From: CAVQYV01 sp963718295 [NCBI: uncultured Methylomirabilota bacterium]
GTDB lineage: Bacteria > Methylomirabilota > Methylomirabilia > CAVQYV01
Direction: 5' to 3'
Assembly (NCBI GenBank): GCA_963718295.1
Contig: CAVQYV010000005.1
Span: forward strand, 41,781-105,780
DNA: 64,000 nucleotides
Shown here: positions 16,987 to 26,346 of the stretch, piece by piece
Numbering within the stretch: the stretch's first letter is position 1
How the letters are laid out: each line of letters starts with the position of its first letter
Made by a program: the position numbers and the translations under genes
The notes under the pieces: model-generated
What the model saw: the letters and a program-made list of their open reading frames with translations, nothing else
Databases searched by the model: none
Told to the model about the DNA's origin: nothing

Positions 16987-17508
16987 CTAAGCCTGAACGT
17001 CTGTGGAAGGCTCTTTGCCACGGGTGACCGAGGCCACGGTGAGCCGAGGACCTAAGATCTCCCGGAGGGAGCGGGGATCCAGAAGGATTTGACATCCCCA
17101 CCGCCCAGCACTGATGGAAATCTGATCCTGTTCCAGGACAGAGGAATCCATGATTAAAGGGAGGTCCCGGCGAGTGCCGAGGGGACTTACTCCCCCGATG
17201 AAATACCCAGTTACTTTGTACACTTCGTCTTTGGCGGCGAGATCGACTCGCTTTTCCTTCAATACGGGGGCAAGGGTCCTGAGGTCCACCTGGCGGTCAC
17301 CCGGGCAGAGGACCAGGAAAAATTCGTTGGCCGGAGTCTTCAGCAGGAGCGTCTTGACGACCTGGCAGAGGGGAATCTCCAGGCTTCGTGACACCTCTTC
17401 CGCATTTTTCTCCTGGGAGGGAAAGGTGGCCAGACGAAAACGGACCTGCCTCTCCGTCAGGATCTTCAAGGCCGGAGTGGAAGAGCTACTCTTCTTTTGC
17501 CCTTTCAT
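16987..17508 (-). CDS. ybaK: YbaK/EbsC family aminoacyl-tRNA deacylase
   Basis: A 173-residue cytoplasmic editing protein of the Cys-tRNA(Pro) deacylase family. Typical segments are VVKTLLLKTPANEFFLVLCPGD, with its central lysine, and the conserved glycine-rich GYFIGGVSPLGTRRDLP. ATG 17508 is preferred to an in-frame TTG upstream. The start lies inside the end of the thioesterase gene, so the two are probably cotranscribed. The N-terminal 15 residues are serine/lysine rich and poorly conserved. Confidence 0.85.
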   Translation of the reverse strand: MKGQKKSSSSTPALKILTERQVRFRLATFPSQEKNAEEVSRSLEIPLCQVVKTLLLKTPANEFFLVLCPGDRQVDLRTLAPVLKEKRVDLAAKDEVYKVTGYFIGGVSPLGTRRDLPLIMDSSVLEQDQISISAGRWGCQILLDPRSLREILGPRLTVASVTRGKEPSTDVQA

Positions 17509-17947
17509 GGCATGCGCCGTTCTCTTTGGACTTTCGATGGACAATTCCCTGACAGGAGGCTATCCGAATTCCCTCCCCGCTTGAGATCTCCATGAGATAG
17601 GTTCCGGTGCGGCGGCTGAGGTGAAGCTCGTGCGCCTCTGCCATCAGGGTGGATCCCGGAGGAGGAACGGAGAAATAGGTGATATCCAGATGGAGCGCCA
17701 CGGCAGGAACTCCGTGGCTATTGGAGGCGGCGGCAAAGGCGTGATCTGCCAGCGCGAAAATTGCGCCTCCATGAATTGAGCCCATGAAGTTAGACATCTG
17801 GGGTCCAAGCTCCATTTCAAGCTTCGCGAATCCCTCGCCCAATTCCAGGACGCGAATCCCCAAATGACGGGCGAAGGGATCGTCCTCCAGCCTCTCTTTC
17901 AGGCCCGTCAGGCTCCGGCCCCCCTCTCCTGCCTTTCCTTCTTCCAT
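17486..17947 (-). CDS. PaaI-type hotdog thioesterase
   Basis: About 153 residues with a single hotdog domain. NFMGSIHGGAIFALADHAFA is the signature of PaaI/YbgC-like thioesterases, with the HGG turn and an acidic residue that activates water. They hydrolyse aromatic or fatty acyl-CoA. ATG 17947 (MEEGKAGEGG) follows AGAGGAAAAAGAA; a longer form reaching 18031 is possible but has a low-complexity start. It overlaps ybaK by 23 bases. Confidence 0.85.
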   Translation of the reverse strand: MEEGKAGEGGRSLTGLKERLEDDPFARHLGIRVLELGEGFAKLEMELGPQMSNFMGSIHGGAIFALADHAFAAASNSHGVPAVALHLDITYFSVPPPGSTLMAEAHELHLSRRTGTYLMEISSGEGIRIASCQGIVHRKSKENGACHERAKEE

Positions 17948-18235
17948 TTCTTTTTCCTCTTTTCTCGTCACCGGACCTTTCGCCCAATGTCCCCGCGGCT
18001 GACTTCCTTTTCTGCCGGCCGCACCTCTCATCTCCTTATATCATCAACTCCTCTGCCAGGGCAATCCTGAGTCCATGGGAGTAATCGATCAGGGAAGCGG
18101 CCCGCGGCGGCCACAAGGCATGCCGGGGCGGCAAGACATCTCGGGGCGGTTGACAGCCCTTCTCCCTTGGGATAAGGTCTATCCGGATCGGTCTGCGTTT
18201 GCCAACTCCATTCCGATGAGAAAGGGCTTGCAAAG

Positions 18236-19270
18236 ATGATGAAAGGCCTAATGAAGACCCGTCTGGGAGCAGGAAATGTGGAGATCCAGGAGATCCCGGA
18301 GCCCAAGCCCGGTCCGGGAGAGGTGCTGATCGAGGTGAAGGCCGCCGGGATTTGCGGGACCGATATTCACATCTGGAAGGATGAATACAAGTCGGTCCCT
18401 CCCATGGTGATGGGCCATGAGGGGAGCGGCGTGATCGCAGCTCTGGGCGAAGGGGTGGAAGGCCTCTCGGTGGGGGATCGAGTCACCTCCGAGACCTTTG
18501 CCCGGTTCTGCGGAAACTGCTTCTTCTGCAAGCAGGGAAGACCCAACCTCTGCCCGGGGCGAAAGTCCATCGGCACCCACCTGAATGGCTTCTTCACCAA
18601 ATATCTCATCATTCGCGCCACAGCGGTCCATCGCCTCCCGGAAAATGTCAGCTTCCGGGCAGGCGCCCTGTCCGAGCCTCTGGCCTGCTGCACCCATGGG
18701 ATCCTGGAGAGGACTCCGGTCACTGCTGGGGATTGGGTCCTGGTCTCCGGGCCGGGGACCATCGGCCTTCTCAGCCTTCAGCTGGCCAAAGCAGATGGAG
18801 GAAAGGCCATCGTGTTGGGCACGGACAAGGACGAAGAGAGGCTGGCCTTGGCGAAGGAATTGGGGGCCGATGAGGCGATCAATGTGGACAAACAGGACCC
18901 CACTGCCCTGATCCAGGAACGGACCGACGGGCTGGGGGTGGATCTGGCGATCGAGTGCGCCGGGGCGGCCGCCTCTTTCAACCAGTGCTTGAAGCTGGTG
19001 CGTAAAGGGGGGCGGATCAGTCAGGGAGGCTTGTTTGGAAAACCCATCACCTCAGATGTAGAGCTCGTAGCCATGAAGGAGTTGGAGGTCTTCGGCTTCT
19101 TTAGCCACGTGCCGAGCGCATGGGATCGTGCCCTCAGGCTCATGGCGGAAGGGAAAGTGCTCACCGAACCCCTGGTCTCCCATCGTCTCCCCCTCACCGA
19201 GTGGCAAAAGGGATTCTCCCTGATGGAGAGGGGCGAAGGCCTGAAGATCCTCCTCTTTCCCGAGGATTGA
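18236..19270 (+). CDS. Zinc-dependent alcohol dehydrogenase (MDR family, threonine/sorbitol dehydrogenase type)
   Basis: A 344-residue NAD(P)-dependent enzyme. CGTDIHIWKDE supplies the catalytic zinc cysteine, GHEGSG the zinc histidine and glutamate. CGNCFFCKQGRPNLC is the four-cysteine structural zinc site. The Rossmann glycines appear in VSGPGTIGLLSLQLAK. Such enzymes oxidise polyols or threonine. The gene stands alone between a thioesterase on the other strand and the ApbE pair; substrate not predictable. Confidence 0.87.
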   Translation: MMKGLMKTRLGAGNVEIQEIPEPKPGPGEVLIEVKAAGICGTDIHIWKDEYKSVPPMVMGHEGSGVIAALGEGVEGLSVGDRVTSETFARFCGNCFFCKQGRPNLCPGRKSIGTHLNGFFTKYLIIRATAVHRLPENVSFRAGALSEPLACCTHGILERTPVTAGDWVLVSGPGTIGLLSLQLAKADGGKAIVLGTDKDEERLALAKELGADEAINVDKQDPTALIQERTDGLGVDLAIECAGAAASFNQCLKLVRKGGRISQGGLFGKPITSDVELVAMKELEVFGFFSHVPSAWDRALRLMAEGKVLTEPLVSHRLPLTEWQKGFSLMERGEGLKILLFPED

Positions 19271-19383
19271 CCCAGGAAGGTGGACCGCCCGCGAGTTTAC
19301 TCGCAGGCGGGGGATATGAGTCACATATGATTCGCGGTCCAGGCTGCGGGGCCGCCGGGCACGATCCGGTCAACCCGCTTCCC

Positions 19384-20451
19384 TTATTCTGCTTCCGTCA
19401 TGTCGAGGTGGGCAGGCAGAGGGGCCTCCAGAAAGCCTGAGAGGTTGGAGGTGGTGAGCACCCCTCCCTCGGAGGTGATGATCAGGCCCGCCATCTCGGG
19501 GCGATCCTGAAGCAGGGTCATCCCCCGATCTGGGCCCAGGAGAAAAACGGCCACCGAGGGCAGATAATCGTGGCTGAGCCGCGGGGCCAGGATGGTAACC
19601 GCCGAACAGCCGGGGGCAGGATATCCAGATCGGGCATCGATGATGTGGTGGTATCGCTTTCCATCGATCTGAAAATAGCGCTCATAATCCCCGGAGGTTA
19701 GAGAGCAGCCATCCTTGATCCACAGCATTCCGATGAGCTCTCCGCTCCTGCGGGGTTGTTGGATGCCGATTCGCCAGCCTTTTCCCTCTCTTCCCTCGCC
19801 TCTCGCCAGGATATCCCCTCCGATATTGACCAGGTAATTGTCCAGGCCTTGATCCTGCAACACTCCTCCGGCCCGAGCTACGGCATGGCCCTTGGCGATC
19901 CCCCCCAGGTTGATCCTCATCCCCGGCAGCATCAATTTGACCTCCTGGGTCTTTCGCATCAGACAGACCTTCCGGTAGTCCACCGAGGACTTGGCCTGAG
20001 CCAGCTCCATCGAAGAGGGGAGCCTCCTCTCCTTGGCGCACTTTCCCCAGAGCTCCCAGAGCGGAGCAAAAGTGATATCGAATGCCCCCTCGGTGAGGCA
20101 AGAGATGGTTTGGGCATGATCCAGGAGCCCAAATACCTCAGGTGACACCCTCACCTCTTGGCCGGCGGGGGCGGCGTTGATCCGCGAGACCTCGCTATTC
20201 GGCCGGTAGTAGCTCATCAGATCCTCGATGCGGCGGATTTCGGAAAAGGCCTGATCCATCGCCCTTTGAACCTTTGATTCATCCGGATCGATGACCGTGA
20301 TCTCTACCAGGGTGCCCAAGAGGGACCGGGCTTCCTTGACGATCGCAGCATGGCAAGGGACAACAAGGCCTAAAGAAATTGCCAGGAGAAGGGTGGCGAT
20401 CGCACTGGATCGCTTCTGATGGCCTCGAGGCTCACGCAATAGACGCCACAT
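19384..20451 (-). CDS. apbE: FAD:protein FMN transferase ApbE
   Basis: About 355 residues with a signal peptide (ends VVPCHA). ApbE attaches FMN covalently to threonine in exported flavoproteins. Recognisable are LMSYYRPNSEVSRIN, FDITFAPLWELWG, INLGGIAKGHAVARA, LVNIGGDILARG and the metal-binding HHIIDARSGYPA. ATG 20451 is used; an in-frame TTG at 20463 would overlap the upstream stop by four bases. The immediately upstream gene encodes its likely substrate. Confidence 0.9.
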   Translation of the reverse strand: MWRLLREPRGHQKRSSAIATLLLAISLGLVVPCHAAIVKEARSLLGTLVEITVIDPDESKVQRAMDQAFSEIRRIEDLMSYYRPNSEVSRINAAPAGQEVRVSPEVFGLLDHAQTISCLTEGAFDITFAPLWELWGKCAKERRLPSSMELAQAKSSVDYRKVCLMRKTQEVKLMLPGMRINLGGIAKGHAVARAGGVLQDQGLDNYLVNIGGDILARGEGREGKGWRIGIQQPRRSGELIGMLWIKDGCSLTSGDYERYFQIDGKRYHHIIDARSGYPAPGCSAVTILAPRLSHDYLPSVAVFLLGPDRGMTLLQDRPEMAGLIITSEGGVLTTSNLSGFLEAPLPAHLDMTEAE

Positions 20452-20459
20452 GGCGGATC

Positions 20460-21014
20460 TCAATTCGTCCCGGCACGCAGTTCCTTCTGGAAGATCCTCA
20501 TCGCCTCCGCCATGGCACCCATCACCGCCCGCGAAGATACGGTGGCGGAGGTGATGGCATCGATGTTTCCGGAGGGATCATCCCTCTTGAGGATGAAGGG
20601 ACCCTTCTTTCCCACGAATTGAGTCATGAATTGCCGCAAAACCCCATCGCCCGCCAGCGCAGGAGTCTCATTATGGGAGAGCGGGATGGCGCCGGTGATC
20701 TTTCCCTCCGAATCGATGCCGGTCATGACCTCCAGAGGGCCGGCGTAACCAATCCCCTGGGTTTTGAAGACCCCGCCTATCCGATCGGAGCCGCGGAAGG
20801 CCACCCAGTAAGGGGTCCCCATGTATTGGGCTGGCTCGAATCGCTCCGCTTCCGGCATGACTTGCTTGAGATGCCCTGCATCTTTCTTCCCCTGTTCCTG
20901 CTCCGCCGCGAGGGCGCCGGACCCGCATATCATGCCGCCTACCATGCCCAAAGCCGCCAGGAACAAGACACAGAGCGTCAGAGTTCTCAATGAAAAAAGA
21001 TGGGTGCCCCTCAT
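20460..21014 (-). CDS. FMN-binding (RnfG/NqrC-type) exported protein
   Basis: A 184-residue protein with a signal peptide (about 1-37, ending ALAAE). The motif DAITSATVSSRAV near residue 155 is the FMN attachment site; the threonine in SAT takes the flavin phosphate. GIGYAGPLEVMTGID is also typical. ATG 21014 follows AAGGAGGTCGTT, and the longer reading frame upstream has no RBS. It is paired with apbE, which would flavinylate it. No other Rnf or Nqr subunit is nearby, so it may serve a stand-alone extracytoplasmic electron path. Confidence 0.85.
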   Translation of the reverse strand: MRGTHLFSLRTLTLCVLFLAALGMVGGMICGSGALAAEQEQGKKDAGHLKQVMPEAERFEPAQYMGTPYWVAFRGSDRIGGVFKTQGIGYAGPLEVMTGIDSEGKITGAIPLSHNETPALAGDGVLRQFMTQFVGKKGPFILKRDDPSGNIDAITSATVSSRAVMGAMAEAMRIFQKELRAGTN

Positions 21015-21218
21015 AACGACCTCCTTCGCCTTGAAATGCCAGTGAATATAATACTGAACCTCCTTCGCTTCAAGAAAAATCCCTCTCCTCAGAAAAATCT
21101 CTCTCCGCCGTCTTTTTGCCGAATATCCCTTGACCAACTGGAGCGATCCCGATAATGATTGGGCCGGATTTCAGAAGGCACTGCGGCAGCCCAAAGGGCA
21201 AGAGGAGGAATCGGCTAT

Positions 21219-23141
21219 ATGGCGCAGTTGATCTGGGAAGGCAAAGAGGGCAAAGGGCGGAGGCGGCGCTCTGATCACCAGGTCCCCCTGCCCCTTCGTG
21301 CCGCAGAGATCCTCTGCCCGAATCGCTCAGGCCCCCCTGGCCTTTCCCCTGGGTACTCTCCCCCTGCGATGGAAGCGCGCCGGGACGCGGATTGGCGTAA
21401 CAAGCTGATCTGGGGCGATAACCAATATGCCATGGCCAGCCTCCTGCCCGCTTTTGCCGGCAAGATCGACCTGATCTACATCGACCCGCCCTTCGCCACC
21501 GGAGGCAACTTCTCCATTACCATCCCCGTGGGGGAGGCAAAGCATACCAGAAAAGGCTCGGTCATTGCGGAGAGGGCCTATTGCGATCAATGGGAAAATG
21601 GCATAGATTCCTATCTACAAATGATGCATGCCCGCCTGATCTTGATGCGGGATCTCCTGGCCGATACCGGATCCATCTATGTCCACCTGGACTGGCACGC
21701 GGGACACTATGTGAAGGTCCTCCTGGATGAGATCTTCGGCAAGGAGAATTTCCGGAACGAGATCGTATGGTGCTACCGGACCATGCAGACCACCAAGAGG
21801 GGATGGGCAAGGAAGCACGATGTCATCCTCTTCTATACTCAAGGCAAGAGATATGTCTTCAATCAGAATGCGGTCTTGGAGCCCTACCCCGAGGATTACC
21901 AGAGGCGCTTCCGATATGTGGATGATCATGGAAGAAGGTTCATGATTCGGGGGAAGGGAGGCCCATTCGGCTTTGGACAAGGCGATGTAAGCATCGAGGA
22001 CGAAAAAAAATACCCCCAATTCACCTATCGCCAATACATGCAAAATGGAAGCATCCCCAAGGACTGGTGGAAAATCGACATGCTCAATAGCAATTCCCGT
22101 GAGCGAGTGGGCTATGACACCCAGAAACCAGAGGCCCTGCTGGAGCGCATCCTCAAGGCCTCCTCCAACCCGGGAGACCTGGTGGCCGATTTCTTTTCCG
22201 GATCCGGGACCACTGTGGCGGTGGCGGAGAAACTGGGCAGGCGATGGATCGGGATGGACCTATCCAGACATGCCATCCACACCACTCGGAAGCGTCTGCT
22301 GCAGATCCCCGGATGCCAGCCTTTTGAGATCCTGGACCTGGCCAATTATCAAAAGGCGAAGCTCAAAGAGAATGGGGTTCATCATCCCACCGAATTCATC
22401 CTGAAACTCTATGGGGCCAGGCCGATTTTCGGCCACGCCACGCTACACGGGCAGAAGGCAGGCAGGATGGTGCATGTTGCGGATTCTGGATCGGCCGTAT
22501 CGGCGCCGGAGATCAACAAGGTGGCCAAGGAATGTGCCTCCGCGGAGATGAAGTCAGTGGACATCTTAGGTTGGGCATTCGAGCCTGGAATTGCTGATCT
22601 CGCTCATACAATCGGCAGCCAGCACTCGGTTAACATTAGCCTGGTAGAGATTCCGAGGGAAGCCCTGGAGGTTCAGCCGAGGGACGCTACCAGGAAACCA
22701 GAGGTCAGGTTTTCTGCCCTCGGCCGCCTCGAGGTGGAAGCCCGTTGGAATCACAAGACCCTGACCCTCACCCTCAAGGACTTCATCCCCTCCGACCCCG
22801 AGGTTCTCCCTCAAGGGCTCAGGGGCAAAGTAAAGCATTTCAGCGACTTCATCGATTACTGGGCCGTGGATTTCGATTACCAGGCGGGCGGGGCCTTTCG
22901 GCCGATGTGGCAGTCCTTCAGGACCAGGAGGAGCCATCGGCCGGAGACGAAATGCTGCCACACGTATGAACAAGAGGGGACCTATTGCGTTCTCATCAAA
23001 GTGGTGGATATCTTTGGGAACGAGACCACTGAATGGCTTGACTTGAACCCATCAGACTCAATCTCTCAGAAAGGAGAAAGGAAATGTCGGAGTCGGAAAG
23101 AAAAAGTGAAGGAGTTGGAAATCTGCAAGGGCAGGTCATGA
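21219..23141 (+). CDS. Orphan site-specific DNA methyltransferase (beta class, N6-adenine or N4-cytosine)
   Basis: About 640 residues. The catalytic DPPF lies near residue 88 (YIDPPFATGG) and the SAM site FFSGSGTTVAVAEKLGR near 325, the order of beta-class enzymes similar to type III Mod. WCYRTMQTTKRGWARKHDVI fits the target-recognition side. After about residue 385 comes a long C-terminal region ending in a beta-rich part (CCHTYEQEGTYCVLIKVVD) that resembles a PKD-like fold. ATG 21219 follows AAGAGGAGGAA. No restriction subunit is encoded on either side, so it acts alone or regulates. Confidence 0.82.
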   Translation: MAQLIWEGKEGKGRRRRSDHQVPLPLRAAEILCPNRSGPPGLSPGYSPPAMEARRDADWRNKLIWGDNQYAMASLLPAFAGKIDLIYIDPPFATGGNFSITIPVGEAKHTRKGSVIAERAYCDQWENGIDSYLQMMHARLILMRDLLADTGSIYVHLDWHAGHYVKVLLDEIFGKENFRNEIVWCYRTMQTTKRGWARKHDVILFYTQGKRYVFNQNAVLEPYPEDYQRRFRYVDDHGRRFMIRGKGGPFGFGQGDVSIEDEKKYPQFTYRQYMQNGSIPKDWWKIDMLNSNSRERVGYDTQKPEALLERILKASSNPGDLVADFFSGSGTTVAVAEKLGRRWIGMDLSRHAIHTTRKRLLQIPGCQPFEILDLANYQKAKLKENGVHHPTEFILKLYGARPIFGHATLHGQKAGRMVHVADSGSAVSAPEINKVAKECASAEMKSVDILGWAFEPGIADLAHTIGSQHSVNISLVEIPREALEVQPRDATRKPEVRFSALGRLEVEARWNHKTLTLTLKDFIPSDPEVLPQGLRGKVKHFSDFIDYWAVDFDYQAGGAFRPMWQSFRTRRSHRPETKCCHTYEQEGTYCVLIKVVDIFGNETTEWLDLNPSDSISQKGERKCRSRKEKVKELEICKGRS

Positions 23142-23434
23142 AGCTGGCCGCCCTGGTGGATTACCAGGGGGGATCGGTGGTGAGTCGAGAGATCGTCAAA
23201 AAGGACACCGGGACCGTGACCCTCTTTGCCTTCGATGCAGGGCAAGGATTGAGCGAGCACACCGCCCCCTTCGATGCCCTGGTTTACGTGGTGGAGGGTA
23301 CAGTGGAGATCAAGATCTCGGGAAATCCCCATCGAGTGCAGCAGGGTGAGATGATTATCATGCCCGCCCATGAACCCCATGGCTTGAAGGCCCTGGGAAA
23401 GTTCAAGATGCTGTTGGTGATGATCAGATCCTGA
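23084..23434 (+). CDS. Cupin-domain protein
   Basis: A 116-residue single-domain cupin. The metal-binding motifs are GQGLSEHTAPFDALVYVVEG and GEMIIMPAHEPHGLKA. The function of such small cupins is varied. ATG 23084 follows GAAAGGAGAAAGGAA. It overlaps the end of the methyltransferase gene by 58 bases in another frame and precedes the photolyase by ten bases, so all three are probably on one transcript. Confidence 0.85.
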   Translation: MSESERKSEGVGNLQGQVMKLAALVDYQGGSVVSREIVKKDTGTVTLFAFDAGQGLSEHTAPFDALVYVVEGTVEIKISGNPHRVQQGEMIIMPAHEPHGLKALGKFKMLLVMIRS

Positions 23435-23444
23435 GCCAAGGGAA

Positions 23445-24809
23445 ATGATTCGCGAGGAAAGGATCCAGCCTCTCAACCAGAAGCCCATCAGGCGCGGGAG
23501 AATCGTCCTGTATTGGATGCAGGCATCTCAGAGGACCGAATGTAATCATGCTCTGGAGTACGCCATCTTGCGGTCCAACGAGATGAAGCAGCCTCTGGTG
23601 GTCTATTTCGGGCTCACCGACCGGTTCCCCGAGGCCAACCAGCGACATTACCATTTCATGCTGGAGGGGCTCAGGGAGGTGCAATCTTCCCTGCGGGAAC
23701 GGGGCGTCAAGATGGTAGTGCGAGAGGAATCCCCCGAAGTGGGCGTTTTGAAGTTGTCCGGGGACACCTCCCTGGTAGTAACGGACCGGGGCTACTTAAG
23801 GATCCAGGGAAAATGGCGCAGCCATGCGGCAGAGCGAATCGATTGCCCCCTGATCCAGGTGGAGACCGATGTGATCGTCCCGGTGGAAGAGGCATCGCCC
23901 AAAGAAGAATATTCCGCCGCCACCTTCCGGCCCAAGATCAAGAAAAGGCTGGAGGCCTTTCTCACCCCTCTGAGCCAGCATGACCCGAAGGTTTCCTCCC
24001 TCGCTCTGGATCTCGATTCCTTGGACTTGAAGGATCCGGAGCGCCTCATCTCCCATCTCGACATCGAGCGCGGGGTCAAAAGGGCGAGAGACTTTCGCGG
24101 GGGGGCGGAGCAAGCGAAAAGCCGCCTGCGGGCCTTCCTGGAAACTCGACTGGACCGCTACCCTGAGGACCGCAACGATCCCAATCTCGATTCCCTCTCG
24201 GGCATGAGCCCCTATCTCCATTTCGGGCAGATCTCCCCCCTCCACATCGCCCTGGAAGTATTGAAAACGGGCAGCCCCGGGACAGAGAGCTATCTCGAAG
24301 AGCTGATCGTACGCAGGGAGTTGAGCATGAATTTCGTGTTCTACAATCCCAACTACGACTCCTGGGAAGGACTGCCCGGTTGGGCAAGGCGAAGCCTGCA
24401 GGAGCACGAAGGGGATCGCAGGGAGTTCGTCTATACGTTAGAAGACCTGGAGGGCGCCAAGACGCATGATCCTTACTGGAATGCGGCCCAGCGAGAGATG
24501 ACCGGCATGGGGAAGATGCACGGCTATATGCGGATGTATTGGGGCAAGAAGATCCTCGAATGGAGCCCATCCCCGGAGGAGGGACTCAAGAATGCCCTCT
24601 ATCTGAACAACAAGTATGAGATCGATGGAAGGGACCCCAACGGGTTTGCCGGGGTAGCCTGGTGCTGGGGCAAGCACGACCGCCCCTGGCAGAAGAGGCC
24701 AATCTTCGGCAACATCCGCTACATGAACGCGGCCGGCCTGAAAAGAAAGTTCGATGCAGATGGTTATGTGGAAAAGATCGAGCGGCAGATTGCGGGGGCT
24801 CCTGGATGA
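23445..24809 (+). CDS. phrB: Class II CPD photolyase
   Basis: A 454-residue flavoenzyme that repairs cyclobutane pyrimidine dimers with light. The C-terminal part is diagnostic of class II: DPYWNAAQREM, WGKKILEWSPSPEEGLKNAL, LNNKYEIDGRDPNGFAGVAW and CWGKHDRPW. The N-terminal alpha/beta domain (RRGRIVLYWMQASQRTECNH) would hold the antenna. Light-dependent repair is notable for an apparently anaerobic gene set and suggests exposure to light in the habitat. Confidence 0.9.
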   Translation: MIREERIQPLNQKPIRRGRIVLYWMQASQRTECNHALEYAILRSNEMKQPLVVYFGLTDRFPEANQRHYHFMLEGLREVQSSLRERGVKMVVREESPEVGVLKLSGDTSLVVTDRGYLRIQGKWRSHAAERIDCPLIQVETDVIVPVEEASPKEEYSAATFRPKIKKRLEAFLTPLSQHDPKVSSLALDLDSLDLKDPERLISHLDIERGVKRARDFRGGAEQAKSRLRAFLETRLDRYPEDRNDPNLDSLSGMSPYLHFGQISPLHIALEVLKTGSPGTESYLEELIVRRELSMNFVFYNPNYDSWEGLPGWARRSLQEHEGDRREFVYTLEDLEGAKTHDPYWNAAQREMTGMGKMHGYMRMYWGKKILEWSPSPEEGLKNALYLNNKYEIDGRDPNGFAGVAWCWGKHDRPWQKRPIFGNIRYMNAAGLKRKFDADGYVEKIERQIAGAPG

Positions 24810-25024
24810 GGTCGACCACCCGCGATGTCCTGATCCTACTCCTGATCCTACTCCACGTCTCCCCAAGAGGGGCGCGAAGACGTGATCTCCTCACCCTGCT
24901 GCGACCCTCTTGCCCCTCGCCGGCCGGGAGTCCATGCGAAGATGGCCCGTTTCTTTGGAGTGATTACTTCTGCCGTCGACCGCCTGGCAGCCACTTGGAA
25001 GGTCAAAGGGACGGAGCGTGCAAG

Positions 25025-25069
25025 TTCATAAGACGAGCCAAACAAGTTGTTTTAGAACCAACGTCCCCC
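25025..25069 (+). repeat. 45-bp direct repeat, copy 1
   Basis: 41 of 45 bases match 29759-29803, including 29 identical bases AACAAGTTGTTTTAGAACCA followed by ACGTCCCCC. Both lie in non-coding DNA in the same orientation 4.73 kb apart. No coding function; origin unknown. The rest of 24810-25124 holds a small duplication of CTGATCCTACTC at about 24830 and the hairpin below. Confidence 0.85.
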
Positions 25070-25084
25070 TTTAGTTTTCCCTTT

Positions 25085-25112
25085 ACGGGGCTGCTTGTAC
25101 GCGGCCCCGTTG
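25085..25112 (-). terminator. Stem-loop between photolyase and MBL gene ends
   Basis: ACGGGGC pairs with GCCCCGT around a 12-base loop. It lies between convergent genes; T-rich TTTTCCCTTT lies on its left side, which fits neither strand perfectly. Confidence 0.45.
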
Positions 25113-25124
25113 GGTGAGCTTTCC

Positions 25125-25994
25125 CTACTTGATCTCGGCCACTCCGTTGCCCGGGGTGGGCCATTTTTGGTAAACCTTGGGATCGTGGCCGGGGACAATG
25201 AGATCGGGAGAAGAGGCCACCTCCTTGATCCTTTCCAGAGTCTTGTAGGCTTCCCAACTGCCCTGACCCGTCCCGATAGGCGTCATGGTCTCGATGTTCT
25301 CAAACATATAGACGATGTCAGAGGCCAGGACGACCCTCCCTGATGCGGTGTTGACCGAGATCCACTGGAATCCGTAGGTGTGCTTTCCTCCGAGATAGCA
25401 CCTGATTCCGGGGATGATCTCCTTATCGCCTTCGATCAGCTTCACTCGCCCGTCCCAGTTCCAATTTACCAGGGCCAGGACATCCTCCCTGCTCAAGCCG
25501 ATCTTCCCGAAGTTGCTCTGAGCCGCCGCTCCGGCCGCGAACTCCAGTTCATCCTTTTGTATCCAAATGGTGGCCTTAGGATTGAAGTTCTTGATGTTGC
25601 CGGCATGATCCCAGTGGGCATGGGTGAGGATGATATCGGTAACTTCTTCCGGCTTCAGGCCGATCTTGGAGAGCAACTTGTCGGTTCGGGTCCAGTCCTT
25701 GATGCCCCACTTGGTCACGAGCTTCTCGTCGGAAAAGCCTGTGTCCACAACGATCACCTTGCCATCGCCCGTGATGACCCAGAAGGACCAGTCCAGGATC
25801 ATCTTCTCCCCGGGGTTGCCCAGGTTGAAGAGATAGCTCCTGTCATAGCCCTCCATCGTTCCGTAATGAATGGCGTAGACCTGGTATTGAGGTATAGAGG
25901 CATGTTTACAGGCGTGGGCTGCCCAAGCAGGACTGAAGGTCCCTACCGCCAAGACCACAAAGATCAGCGCCAGAACCACCCATATTCTCTTCAT
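25125..25994 (-). CDS. Exported MBL-fold hydrolase (N-acyl homoserine lactonase family)
   Basis: A 289-residue protein with signal peptide (MKRIWVVLALIFVVLAVGTF to WAAHA). TGDGKVIVVDTGF, then the zinc motif THAHWDHAGN, LGGKHTYGFQ, LASDIVYMFEN and LIVPGHDP match AHL-lactonase-like enzymes. ATG 25994 follows AAAGGAGCGAAG. It could degrade lactones or thioesters in the periplasm; quorum quenching is only one possibility. Confidence 0.82.
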   Translation of the reverse strand: MKRIWVVLALIFVVLAVGTFSPAWAAHACKHASIPQYQVYAIHYGTMEGYDRSYLFNLGNPGEKMILDWSFWVITGDGKVIVVDTGFSDEKLVTKWGIKDWTRTDKLLSKIGLKPEEVTDIILTHAHWDHAGNIKNFNPKATIWIQKDELEFAAGAAAQSNFGKIGLSREDVLALVNWNWDGRVKLIEGDKEIIPGIRCYLGGKHTYGFQWISVNTASGRVVLASDIVYMFENIETMTPIGTGQGSWEAYKTLERIKEVASSPDLIVPGHDPKVYQKWPTPGNGVAEIK

Positions 25995-26059
25995 CTTCGC
26001 TCCTTTTCGAAAGGGTTGTTGGCTCCCAGATGCAACACAATAGAGCACGCTGCCTTGCT

Positions 26060-26088
26060 TTTCTATGACAGCGCCTTCGATTTGTCAA
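26060..26088 (-). promoter_or_regulatory. Candidate promoter for the exported MBL hydrolase
   Basis: On the minus strand TTGACA (26088-26083) and TAGAAA (26065-26060), spacing 17. The -10 is weak. It lies 66 bases upstream of the ATG at 25994. Confidence 0.42.
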
Positions 26089-26346
26089 CCGCTAATCGGA
26101 TGGGGCCGCGGTGGAAAAGACTTTGAGAGAGTCAGAGAATCTAATTGGTATCCAGTCAAGATTCTATGGGCACCCCTCTCTCCCCTCTCTCCTTGACCAG
26201 GCCTTGGTCCTGCTCATTGATTTGATTGCCTCGACCATCAAGGACCGCCCCACCTAAGGCGATTTGAGACGATCAGCAAGATGAAGGCCTTTTGTGGTTC
26301 CCCCCGCCTGGCCCGATCCAAATGGCCCGAAAGCAGGGCAAAGGAT

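Noticed and set aside
18151-18180. TTGACA before the alcohol dehydrogenase gene as a promoter
   Set aside because: No acceptable -10 hexamer at a spacing of 15-19 bases.
21219-23434. A complete restriction-modification system
   Set aside because: No restriction subunit or specificity gene on either side; the next gene is a cupin.
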